DNA of 5,014 bases from Caulobacteraceae bacterium (lineage in GTDB: Bacteria; Pseudomonadota; Alphaproteobacteria; Caulobacterales; Caulobacteraceae), in assembly GCA_947501315.1 (NCBI GenBank), contig CANMXH010000169.1, positions 1 through 5,014 on the forward strand, given 5' to 3'. Below the pieces are notes generated by a model, which made no database searches, was not told the origin of the DNA, and was given only the letters and a program-made list of their open reading frames with translations. How positions within the stretch are numbered: the first letter of the stretch is position 1; each line of letters begins with the position of its first letter. The position numbers and the translations under genes were made by a program. This document shows positions 1 to 5,014 of this stretch, one piece after another.

Positions 1-137
1 AGTTGCTCCGCCTTTTTGCGCAGCTGCTCGACCTCCGCATCGAACGAGCCGGAGGTCGCCGAGAGCAGGTTCAGCTCCTCGATCTTCGCCTCGAGATCGG
101 CGATCGGCTTTTCAAACTCGAGGTAGTGCACGGCCAT
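1..137 (-). CDS. accA: Acetyl-CoA carboxylase carboxyltransferase subunit alpha, N-terminal fragment
   Basis: Only the first 46 residues are present; the gene runs off the left edge. The protein starts MAVHYLEFEKPIADLEAKIE and continues through an acidic and basic helical stretch ending near LRKKAEQL. This is the characteristic N-terminal helical segment of AccA (Y-L-x-F-E-K-P-I-x-x-L-E). AccA pairs with AccD in the cytoplasmic carboxyltransferase that moves the carboxyl group from carboxybiotin to acetyl-CoA, giving malonyl-CoA for fatty-acid synthesis. The catalytic crotonase-fold domain lies outside the window. The ATG at 137-135 is chosen because the family motif begins right after it; no strong Shine-Dalgarno sequence precedes it. 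It lies 84 bp downstream of the xerD stop on the same strand, so it could be read from xerD or from its own promoter in that gap. Confidence 0.9.
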   Translation of the reverse strand, partial: MAVHYLEFEKPIADLEAKIEELNLLSATSGSFDAEVEQLRKKAEQ

Positions 138-184
138 AAGGCATCCGGATGAAGCGCGCCGCGTGGCGCATCGGAAGGCGGCGG

Positions 185-213
185 AACCTAGTCAGGTCAG
201 CGCGCGGGAGCAA
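185..213 (-). promoter_or_regulatory. Candidate sigma-70-type promoter for accA
   Basis: Read on the minus strand, TTGCTC (213-208) is followed after 16 bp by CTAGGT (191-186), inside the octamer ACTAGGTT. This partly resembles the alphaproteobacterial housekeeping pattern TTGACG, spacer, GCTANAWC. Transcription would begin near position 179, leaving a leader of about 40 nt before the accA ATG. It starts just past the xerD stop codon, where an independent accA promoter would be expected. This is a match by eye only, with mismatches in both boxes. Confidence 0.35.
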
Positions 214-221
214 GCGACGGT

Positions 222-1121
222 TCACTCATCGCGTGCCAGCGGGTGTTTGTCCCGCACGACCCGGGCCAGACGGTCGGTGGCGACGTGGGTGTAGATCTGG
301 GTCGTGGCGATGTCGGCGTGGCCGAGCAGGGTCTGGACCACGCGCAGGTCGGCCCCGCCTTCCAGCAGATGGGTGGCAAAGGCGTGGCGCAGCACATGGG
401 GGCTGACCCGGGCCGGGTCGATCCCGGCGTCGACGGCGGCCTGATCCAGCAACTGGGCGAAGCGGCGGGGAGTCAGATGGCCCCGGGCCGAGGCGGAGGG
501 GAACAGCCACGGGCTGTCCGGAGTCTTTTCCGGCCGCGCGGCGTCCCGTGCGATCAGCCAGACCTTCACCGCTTCCCGGGCCGAGGCGTTGAGGGGGGCC
601 AGCCGCTCCTTGCCGCCCTTGCCACGCACGATCAGGAAGGCCGGGTCGCGTCGAACGGCCTCGACCTTGAGCCCAAGCAGCTCCGAAACCCGCAGGCCCG
701 AGGCATAGGCCAGCTCCACCAGCGCCACCATCCGCAGGCCAGCGGCTCCGTCATGGGTCGCGGCGGCGGCCAGCAGCCGTTCCATCTCGTCGCCGCTGAG
801 CGTCCTTGGAAGGCTGCGCCCCTGTTTCGGGGCATCGAGCCGTCGCGAGGGGTCGTCGGCCCGCCAGCCCTCGCCCAGGGCGAACCGGTAGAACTGCCTC
901 ACCGCCGACCGCCGTCGTGCCTGGGTGGCCGGCGAAAGGCCTCGGCGGCCCAGATCAGCATACCAGGCCTCGATCCCCGCCTCGTCGCCGCCCATCAGTC
1001 CACCGTCGATCCCGGCCTCCGCATCGGCCAGGTCGCGGCCATAGGCGGACAGGGTGTGGGGCGAGGCGTCACGCTCGACCGCCATCATCTCGAGAAAGGC
1101 CTCGACCTGGGGCGTAGTCAT
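222..1121 (-). CDS. xerD: Site-specific tyrosine recombinase XerD
   Basis: The product is 299 residues, very close to the roughly 298 of known XerC/XerD. An N-terminal SAM-like core-binding domain (about 1-95, including SPHTLSAYGRDL at 20-31) precedes the catalytic domain. The tyrosine-recombinase signature is complete: Arg144 in SGLRVSELLGL, the GKGGKER hairpin lysine (168 or 171), His242 and Arg245 in HVLRHAFATHLLEGGADLR, His268 in LLGHADI, and nucleophile Tyr277 in TTQIYTHV. With XerC it resolves chromosome dimers at dif under FtsK control. XerD is preferred over XerC because of the accA/aroK neighbourhood; sequence alone separates them less surely. The frame is open well upstream (to 1523), but that part is arginine-rich shadow antisense to aroK, so ATG 1121-1119 (MTTPQVEAFLEMM) is the sensible start. 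Only a weak ribosome-binding site is visible. No dif site was found here. Confidence 0.9.
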   Translation of the reverse strand: MTTPQVEAFLEMMAVERDASPHTLSAYGRDLADAEAGIDGGLMGGDEAGIEAWYADLGRRGLSPATQARRRSAVRQFYRFALGEGWRADDPSRRLDAPKQGRSLPRTLSGDEMERLLAAAATHDGAAGLRMVALVELAYASGLRVSELLGLKVEAVRRDPAFLIVRGKGGKERLAPLNASAREAVKVWLIARDAARPEKTPDSPWLFPSASARGHLTPRRFAQLLDQAAVDAGIDPARVSPHVLRHAFATHLLEGGADLRVVQTLLGHADIATTQIYTHVATDRLARVVRDKHPLARDE

Positions 1122-1210
1122 GCGCGTGGACGCTTTGCGACGGCGGCGCTTGGTGTAGAGGGTGGTGGGGTCATGCCGTGCCTGCCGCCGCCCGTTCCGT
1201 CGACATCCAG

Positions 1211-1228
1211 CGGCCTCGCAAGAGGCCG
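1211..1228 (+). promoter_or_regulatory. Stem-loop containing the aroK ribosome-binding site
   Basis: CGGCCTC (1211-1217) and GAGGCCG (1222-1228) are perfect complements closed by the tetraloop GCAA, a GNRA-type loop. The purine-rich AAGAGG at 1220-1225 is the only good Shine-Dalgarno candidate for the ATG at 1232, and it is shared between the loop and the 3' arm. If folded, the hairpin would hide most of the ribosome-binding site. The structure is seen directly; a regulatory role is inferred. No convincing -35/-10 pair was found for aroK or xerD elsewhere in the 110-bp spacer (1122-1231). Confidence 0.5.
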
Positions 1229-1231
1229 GCC

Positions 1232-1786
1232 ATGAGTCCTGACGAACCGATTCCCGTACATGAACGCACCATAGCGCTGGTCGGGCTGATGGGGGTGGGC
1301 AAATCGACGGTCGGCCGCCGGCTGGCCAAGCGGTTGGGCCTGCCGTTCGCCGACGGCGACAGCGAGATCGAGGCAGCGGCGAAAATGACCGTTTCGGATA
1401 TCTTCGCCCAGCTCGGCGAGGCCGGGTTCCGGGCCGGAGAAGCGCGGGTCCTGAAACGTCTTTTGCACGCCCCTCGTATGGTGCTGGCGACGGGCGGCGG
1501 GGCCGTACTGAACCCCGAGACAAGGAAAGAGCTGAAGGCGCGGGCGATCACCGTCTGGATGCGCGCCGATCTTGAAACCGTCGCCGCCAGGGTCCAGCGA
1601 CGGGATACCCGGCCGCTGCTGCGCGGCCGGGAACCGCTGGAGGCGTTGAAGGCCATGGCCGAGGTTCGCAATCCCTTCTACGCGACCGCAGATCTGACGG
1701 TCGATGTCAGCAGCGGCGCCCACGCCGAGGCGGTGGAAAGCATCGTTCGGGCCCTGGCAGCCTATGGGTCCGGGGCGGCGGCATGA
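1232..1786 (+). CDS. aroK: Shikimate kinase
   Basis: The 184-residue cytoplasmic enzyme phosphorylates shikimate with ATP to shikimate 3-phosphate, the fifth step towards chorismate. Visible motifs are the Walker A loop GLMGVGKST (18-26), Asp41 and Asp43 in FADGDSEIE for magnesium and shikimate binding, Arg67 in FRAGE and the glycine triplet 88-90 in ATGGGAV for shikimate. Arg127 in the RPLL lid segment and Arg146 in the EVRNPFY segment complete the set. Length and motif order are typical of the family. ATG 1232 is preferred because AAGAGG lies 6 nt upstream and the conserved region starts soon after. An in-frame ATG at 1178 would add 18 basic residues and is less likely. The stop overlaps the aroB start as ATGA, so the two are probably translationally coupled. 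Two GANTC sites lie at the start codon and 15 bp beyond. Confidence 0.95.
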   Translation: MSPDEPIPVHERTIALVGLMGVGKSTVGRRLAKRLGLPFADGDSEIEAAAKMTVSDIFAQLGEAGFRAGEARVLKRLLHAPRMVLATGGGAVLNPETRKELKARAITVWMRADLETVAARVQRRDTRPLLRGREPLEALKAMAEVRNPFYATADLTVDVSSGAHAEAVESIVRALAAYGSGAAA

Positions 1787-2889
1787 GCGAGATTATCCGC
1801 GTCTCGGGCGGCGGTTTTGAGCCCTATGACGTCGTCATAGGGCGCGGGCTGATCACGCAACTGGGCACCCGGGTCGCAGGCCTGGCACAGGGGCGGACGG
1901 TCATCGTCACCGACGAAACGGTCGCTGCCCTCCACGGTCCGGCGGTGCTGGCGGGGCTGGAGGCGGCCGGGGTCCGGGCGCGGCTGCTGACCGTGCCGCC
2001 CGGCGAGGCGTCGAAATCCTTCGCCGGACTGGAACATGTGATCGACCGGCTTCTGGCCTTCGGCCTCGATCGGCGCGACCTGATTGTGGCGCTCGGCGGC
2101 GGGGTGGTCGGTGATCTGGCCGGGCTGGCGGCGGCGCTCTACATGCGCGGGATCGATTTCGTTCAGGTGCCGACCACCCTTTTGGCGCAGGTGGATTCCT
2201 CGGTCGGGGGCAAGACGGCGATCGATACCCCACGCGGCAAGAACCTGGTCGGGGCCTTTCATCAGCCGCGGCTGGTCGTGGCCGACATCGACCTGCTGGC
2301 CACCCTGCCGCCCCGCCAGCTTCGATCCGGCTGGGCCGAGGTGCTGAAGCATGGCCTGATCTGCGATGCCGCCTTCTTCGACTGGTTGGCGGTGGAGGGT
2401 GCCGTCGGTGCCCGCGGTGATCCGGCCGCCCTGACCCGTGCGGTGGTGCGGTCGGTCGAGATCAAGAGCGCCATCGTCGGGGAGGACGAGAAGGAGGCCG
2501 GTCGGCGCGCCCTGCTGAACCTCGGCCATACCTTCGGCCACGCGATCGAGGCGGAACTCGGGTTCGACGAGGACCGGATCACCCATGGTGAGGCGGTGGC
2601 ACTGGGCTGTGCCTTGGCGTTCCGGTTTGCCGCCATCAACGGTCATTGCCGGGCCGATGATGCGGCGCGGGTCGAAACAGTGATTCTGGCGGCTGGCCTG
2701 CCGGCACGGCTGGAAGCCGCCGGTTCCTTTTCCGCGGAGGCTCTGGTGACCCGCATGGCGGGCGACAAGAAGGCGGAGGGCGGGGGTCTGACCCTGATCC
2801 TGCCTCGCCGTATTGGTGAGGCCTTCGTGGACAAGGCCGTCGATCGCGCAACGGTCACGGCGTTTCTGAAGGCCGAGGGTGCCTCGTGA
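1783..2889 (+). CDS. aroB: 3-dehydroquinate synthase
   Basis: The product is 368 residues, normal for the family. AroB converts DAHP to 3-dehydroquinate, the second shikimate-pathway step, using NAD and a divalent metal in the cytoplasm. Motifs in order are TDETV (43-47), PPGEASKS (72-79, nucleotide binding), LGGGVVGDLAG (104-114), PTTLLAQVDSSVGGKT (130-145), GKNLVGAFHQP (152-162), GWAEVLKHG (183-191), LLNLGHTFGHAIE (244-256), HGEAVA (268-273) and GDKK (327-330). By correspondence with the studied Aspergillus domain, the metal ligands are Glu186, His249 and His268, with Lys189, Arg242, Asn246 and His253 around the substrate. All are intact. The ATG overlaps the aroK stop by 4 bp, and the TGA overlaps the GTG of the next gene. 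Only a weak GGGGCGG sequence precedes the start, which fits coupling to aroK. Codons 13-20 carry a perfect inverted repeat. Confidence 0.97.
   Translation: MSEIIRVSGGGFEPYDVVIGRGLITQLGTRVAGLAQGRTVIVTDETVAALHGPAVLAGLEAAGVRARLLTVPPGEASKSFAGLEHVIDRLLAFGLDRRDLIVALGGGVVGDLAGLAAALYMRGIDFVQVPTTLLAQVDSSVGGKTAIDTPRGKNLVGAFHQPRLVVADIDLLATLPPRQLRSGWAEVLKHGLICDAAFFDWLAVEGAVGARGDPAALTRAVVRSVEIKSAIVGEDEKEAGRRALLNLGHTFGHAIEAELGFDEDRITHGEAVALGCALAFRFAAINGHCRADDAARVETVILAAGLPARLEAAGSFSAEALVTRMAGDKKAEGGGLTLILPRRIGEAFVDKAVDRATVTAFLKAEGAS
1821..1843. repeat. Perfect inverted repeat, 10-bp arms with a 3-nt centre, inside aroB
   Basis: GCCCTATGAC (1821-1830) is followed by GTC (1831-1833) and the exact reverse complement GTCATAGGGC (1834-1843). 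It lies 38-60 nt past the first base of aroB and covers the conserved peptide PYDVVIG. In the mRNA it would make a strong short hairpin; in DNA it is a near-symmetric site. The A/T pairs in the stem come from a TAT tyrosine codon and an ATA isoleucine codon, both unusual choices in so GC-rich a gene. The repeat is seen directly; any function is unknown. Confidence 0.85.
2875..2879 (+). promoter_or_regulatory. Ribosome-binding site supporting the GTG start of the acetyltransferase
   Basis: GAGGG lies inside the last codons of aroB, 6 nt before GTG 2886. It is the best Shine-Dalgarno match nearby and favours GTG over the ATG five codons later (2901), for which no comparable site is seen. Its position inside aroB, together with the GTGA overlap, points to translational coupling. 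Confidence 0.6.
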
Positions 2890-3488
2890 GCCTGTCTCCG
2901 ATGCTTCTCGCTGATGTGCCGCTGGAAAACACTTTCGTTCGGCTGGAGCCTCTTACAGCGTCGCTGGAAGACGAGGTGCGCGCCGCCCTCGACTGCGATC
3001 CGGCCTCCTGGGACATCATGGTCGCCGCCGCCTACGGACCGCATTTCGAGGCCTGGTGGCACTCGGCGCTGAAGACGATGGAGCAGGGGACCCGCATCGC
3101 CTGGGCCGTCCGGCGGCTGGACGACGGCGCGGTCGTCGGCACGACCAGCCTGTATGAAATCAAGCCCGACTATCGCCGCTGCGAGGTCGGCTCAACCTTC
3201 TACCGGCCGGAGGCGAGGGGCGGGCCGGTCAATCCGTCCTGCAAACGGCTGTTGCTGGGTCATGCCTTTGACGGCGGTGCCGTGCGGGTCGAAATCCTCA
3301 CCGACGCTGTCAACCCTGGCAGCCAGGCCGCCATCCGCAAGCTGGGTGCACGGGATGAGGGGGTGCTGCGCAAGCACAAGATCACCTTCAAGGGCCGGAT
3401 CCGCGACACGGCCCAGTTCGCCATCCTCGACGATGACTGGCCCGGGGTCCGGGACCGGCTGGATGCACGACTGGCGGCGTTCGGCTGA
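2886..3488 (+). CDS. GNAT-family N-acetyltransferase (RimJ/RimL-like), substrate unknown
   Basis: The product is 200 residues. The N-terminal part begins with the usual strand and turn (LENTFVRLEPLT, 13-24), followed by a helical region with YGPHFEAWWHSAL (50-62). The acetyltransferase core has VVGTTSLYEI (83-92), CEVGSTFYRPEARGG (99-113), the N-x-x-CK-LLLGHAF acyl-CoA segment (116-128), RVEILTD (134-140), and N-x-G-S-x-x-A-I-x-K-L-GA followed by EGVLRKH (143-164). This order is typical of the Acetyltransf_3 / RimJ-RimL branch, which moves acetyl from acetyl-CoA to an amine such as a protein N terminus or a small molecule. The sequence does not reveal which. GTG 2886 overlaps the aroB stop (GTGA), so it is the third gene of the operon. 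The stop is 17 bp from the convergent tadA stop, and no clear terminator hairpin with a T-tract lies between them. Confidence 0.85.
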   Translation: MSLSPMLLADVPLENTFVRLEPLTASLEDEVRAALDCDPASWDIMVAAAYGPHFEAWWHSALKTMEQGTRIAWAVRRLDDGAVVGTTSLYEIKPDYRRCEVGSTFYRPEARGGPVNPSCKRLLLGHAFDGGAVRVEILTDAVNPGSQAAIRKLGARDEGVLRKHKITFKGRIRDTAQFAILDDDWPGVRDRLDARLAAFG

Positions 3489-3505
3489 TCCACGCGCCGC
3501 CTGCG

Positions 3506-3991
3506 CTAGCCGGCCTCGAGCGTCGCTGTTCCCTTGCGCCGGGCGCGGAAAAAGGTGCGCAGGAGGTCTCCGCCCTCAGCGGCCAGGACCCCACCTTCGA
3601 AGCCAGGCCTCCAGTGGCAGGTCGGCTGTTCGAAAAACCGCGGGCCATGCGCCACCGCCCCGCCCTTGGGATCGTCGGCCCCCCAGACCACGCGGCCGAT
3701 GCGTGCGTGGCTGATGGCCCCGGCGCACATGGCGCAGGGCTCAAGCGTCACATAGAGGGTCAGGCCGGTGAGGCGGTAGTTTTCAAGTTTTGAAGCCGCA
3801 GCGCGCAAGGCGACAATCTCGGCATGGGCGGTCGGATCATGGGCACCGACAGGCCCGTTGCGGCCCTCGGCGACGACCTCGCCGGTCGATTCATCGACGA
3901 TCACGCAGCCCACGGGAGTCTCTCCCGCGTCCGCCGCCGCTTGCGCACATGCCAAGGCCATGTGCATGAACCGCTCATCATGGCCAGCCAT
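3506..3991 (-). CDS. tadA: tRNA-specific adenosine deaminase (A34-to-inosine)
   Basis: The 161-residue protein has the zinc-dependent cytidine/deoxycytidylate deaminase fold. HAE at 56-58 supplies zinc ligand His56 and proton shuttle Glu58. PCAMCAGA at 85-92 supplies Cys86 and Cys89. Supporting TadA features are ETPVGCVIV (24-32), GRN (43-45), HDPTAHAE, LYVTLEPCAMC (79-89), SHARI and VVWGADDPKGG (101-111). TadA changes adenosine 34 of tRNA-Arg(ACG) to inosine so that it can read CGU, CGC and CGA. The frame stays open far upstream, antisense to rluB, but MAGHDERFMHMALACA aligns with known TadA N termini, so ATG 3991-3989 is chosen. No Shine-Dalgarno sequence is visible before it. TTGACG, a good -35 match, lies at 4027-4022 (minus) but without a recognisable -10. 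The start lies inside the proposed rluB 5' end. Confidence 0.93.
   Translation of the reverse strand: MAGHDERFMHMALACAQAAADAGETPVGCVIVDESTGEVVAEGRNGPVGAHDPTAHAEIVALRAAASKLENYRLTGLTLYVTLEPCAMCAGAISHARIGRVVWGADDPKGGAVAHGPRFFEQPTCHWRPGFEGGVLAAEGGDLLRTFFRARRKGTATLEAG
3945..3965. repeat. Inverted repeat GCACATG-N7-CATGTGC upstream of the rluB start
   Basis: GCACATG (3945-3951) and CATGTGC (3959-3965) are exact reverse complements separated by 7 nt. The pair lies in tadA codons 9-16 and ends 14 nt before the proposed rluB ATG. The layout resembles a dyad operator. However, 7-bp arms at varied spacing are expected several times by chance in 5 kb of GC-rich DNA, and the bases also encode conserved TadA residues. 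Confidence 0.3.
3980..3991. other. Head-to-head overlap of the tadA and rluB start codons
   Basis: The 12 bp ATGGCCAGCCAT hold the rluB ATG at the left end of the plus strand and the tadA ATG at the right end, read on the minus strand. The first five bases of each gene are identical (ATGGC), so the site is a 5-bp-arm inverted repeat with centre CA. If both starts are right, there is no intergenic spacer and each promoter must lie in the other gene's coding region. The overlap depends on the rluB start choice, which is the weaker of the two. Confidence 0.6.
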
Positions 3992-5014
3992 CCCCGAGAC
4001 AACGACAAGAAGCCGCGCCCGCGTCAAGACGACAGCCGCGACAGTCCCCGCAAACCCTACGTCAAGCGCGTCGAGAGCAGCGACGATCGCGGGCCGCCCA
4101 AGGGCGGCAAGTCGTTCGGCAAGCCGGGTGGCAAGCCCTTGGCCAGGGATAGCAAGCCCGCCCCGAAGGCCGATGACGGTCCGAAACGCAGCGAGCGGAT
4201 CGCCAAGGCCATGGCCCGCGCCGGTATCGCCTCGCGCCGCGAGGTCGAGCGGCTGATCGGCCTGGGCAAGGTCGCCGTGAACGGCAAGATCCTTGATACC
4301 CCCGCGACCCTGGTCACCCGCGATGACGTGATCACGGTCGACGGCAAGGCGATCGGCTCGGCGGAATCCACCCGCGTCTGGCGCTATCACAAGCCCGCCG
4401 GTCTGGTGACCTCGCACAATGATCCGGGCGGCCGGCCGACCGTGTTCGACGCCCTGCCCAGCGGCCTGCCGCGCGTGATCTCGGTGGGCCGACTCGACCT
4501 GAACACAGAGGGCCTGCTGCTGCTGACCAATGACGGCGAGCTGAGCCGCGCGCTGGAGCTGCCCTCCACCGAACTGGTGCGCCAGTACCGGGCCCGGGCC
4601 CGGGGCCGGGTCAGCCAGCTGCAGCTCGATTCGCTCAAGGACGGCGTGACCGTCGACGGCATTCGCTACGGCCCGATCGAGGCCACGCTGGACAAGGCCA
4701 AGGAGACCGAGGGCAACGCCCCCGCCAATCTCTGGATCAGCGTCTCCATCACCGAGGGCAAGAACCGCGAGGTACGAAAGGTACTGGAGCATCTGGGTCT
4801 GACCGTGAACCGGCTGATCCGCCTCGCCTACGGCCCGTTCCAGCTGGGGACCCTGCCGGTCGGCTCGGTCGAGGAAGTCGGCCCCCGCGTGATCCGGGAG
4901 ATGCTGGCTGACCACATCCGGCCTGAGAACCTGCCGACGGGCAACACCGTCTCGACGCCTGCGCCGGTTCCGGGGCGCCGCACCTCGGCCCCGATCAGGA
5001 AGGGGACCTCGGGC
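3980..5014 (+). CDS. rluB: 23S rRNA pseudouridine synthase of the RsuA/RluB family, 3' end outside the window
   Basis: 345 codons are present without a stop, so the gene continues past the right edge. Residues 1-70 are basic, polar and low in complexity (many K, R, G, P, D), probably disordered. An S4 RNA-binding domain follows (about 71-118: RIAKAMARAGIASRREVERLI, then GKVAVNGK), then the catalytic domain from about 134 (WRYHKPAGLVTSH). The family II signature GRLDLNTEGLLLLTNDG (170-186) holds catalytic Asp173. Further conserved segments are LVRQYRARARG (199-209) and EGKNREVRKVLEHLGLTVNRLIRLAYGPFQLG (259-290). The C-terminal tail (from about 315) is again proline- and arginine-rich. RluB makes a pseudouridine in the 23S peptidyl-transferase region; RluE, RluF and RsuA are relatives, so the exact target is inferred. 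An in-frame GTG at 3962, preceded by AAGG, is an alternative start. Neither start has a strong ribosome-binding site. Confidence 0.88.
   Translation, partial: MASHPRDNDKKPRPRQDDSRDSPRKPYVKRVESSDDRGPPKGGKSFGKPGGKPLARDSKPAPKADDGPKRSERIAKAMARAGIASRREVERLIGLGKVAVNGKILDTPATLVTRDDVITVDGKAIGSAESTRVWRYHKPAGLVTSHNDPGGRPTVFDALPSGLPRVISVGRLDLNTEGLLLLTNDGELSRALELPSTELVRQYRARARGRVSQLQLDSLKDGVTVDGIRYGPIEATLDKAKETEGNAPANLWISVSITEGKNREVRKVLEHLGLTVNRLIRLAYGPFQLGTLPVGSVEEVGPRVIREMLADHIRPENLPTGNTVSTPAPVPGRRTSAPIRKGTSG

Noticed and set aside
405..419. GACCCGG-G-CCGGGTC inverted repeat in xerD
   Set aside because: Seven-bp GC-only arms are expected several times by chance at this composition, and it lies in ordinary coding sequence.
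1118..1174. 18-codon minus-strand mini-ORF whose stop overlaps the xerD start as ATGA, a possible leader peptide
   Set aside because: Its frame is part of a longer antisense open frame running back to 1723, its ribosome-binding site is weak, and the peptide shows no attenuator-like codon run. The overlap may be chance.
243..1235. 330-codon plus-strand open frame antisense to xerD
   Set aside because: It mirrors the xerD coding frame in GC-rich DNA, its product shows no recognisable motif, and xerD has a complete catalytic signature on the other strand.
1122..1523. Upstream extension of xerD by 134 codons
   Set aside because: It overlaps the start of aroK in antisense, is arginine- and proline-rich, and the family-length protein begins at 1121.
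1762..2646. 294-codon minus-strand open frame antisense to aroB
   Set aside because: The product is rich in Q, H, R and G with no recognisable motif, as expected from the complement of GC-rich coding DNA, while aroB is certain.
3315..3327. CCTGGC-A-GCCAGG inverted repeat in the acetyltransferase
   Set aside because: The arms are short, the one-base centre cannot form a normal RNA loop, and it encodes the conserved N-x-G-S segment.
3489..3560. Possible terminator between the convergent acetyltransferase and tadA genes
   Set aside because: The gap is only 17 bp. A GCGC-CGG-GCGC hairpin nearby is followed by A rather than T on the plus strand, so there is no intrinsic-terminator signature.
3992..4915. 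Long upstream extension of the tadA frame (to 469 codons), possibly a fusion protein
   Set aside because: The added part is antisense to rluB, has no recognisable domain, and tadA homologues begin at the methionine at 3991.

Overview
The window looks like chromosomal DNA from a GC-rich alphaproteobacterium, most probably of the Caulobacterales (Brevundimonas/Caulobacter-like). This rests on the very high GC content with G/C-ending codons, the protein sequences, and the accA / xerD / aroK-aroB neighbourhood familiar from that group. The genus is inferred, not proven. Coding density is very high, and I see no tRNA, rRNA, CRISPR array, insertion sequence or phage gene.

Layout. Positions 1-137 (minus) hold the 5' end of accA, the alpha subunit of acetyl-CoA carboxylase carboxyltransferase. 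An 84-bp gap with a candidate accA promoter follows. Positions 222-1121 (minus) hold xerD, a tyrosine recombinase. A 110-bp divergent spacer separates it from a plus-strand operon: aroK (1232-1786), aroB (1783-2889) and a GNAT-family N-acetyltransferase (2886-3488). These three are joined by 4-bp ATGA and GTGA overlaps. The operon converges, across only 17 bp, on minus-strand tadA (3506-3991). The last gene is rluB (plus, from 3980), whose proposed start lies inside tadA, so the two start codons overlap head to head. rluB runs off the right edge.

Function. aroK and aroB encode two shikimate-pathway steps leading to chorismate and aromatic amino acids: AroB makes 3-dehydroquinate and AroK phosphorylates shikimate. 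The co-translated acetyltransferase has no known place in that pathway. TadA (tRNA wobble A-to-I editing) and RluB (23S rRNA pseudouridylation) form a divergent RNA-modification pair. XerD resolves chromosome dimers and AccA belongs to fatty-acid synthesis.

Every gene is an ordinary housekeeping type, and I found no new multi-gene system. The unexplained structure is small in scale: a perfect 10-bp-arm inverted repeat inside the start of aroB, a GNRA-type hairpin that contains the aroK ribosome-binding site, and the overlapping tadA/rluB starts with inverted repeats around them.
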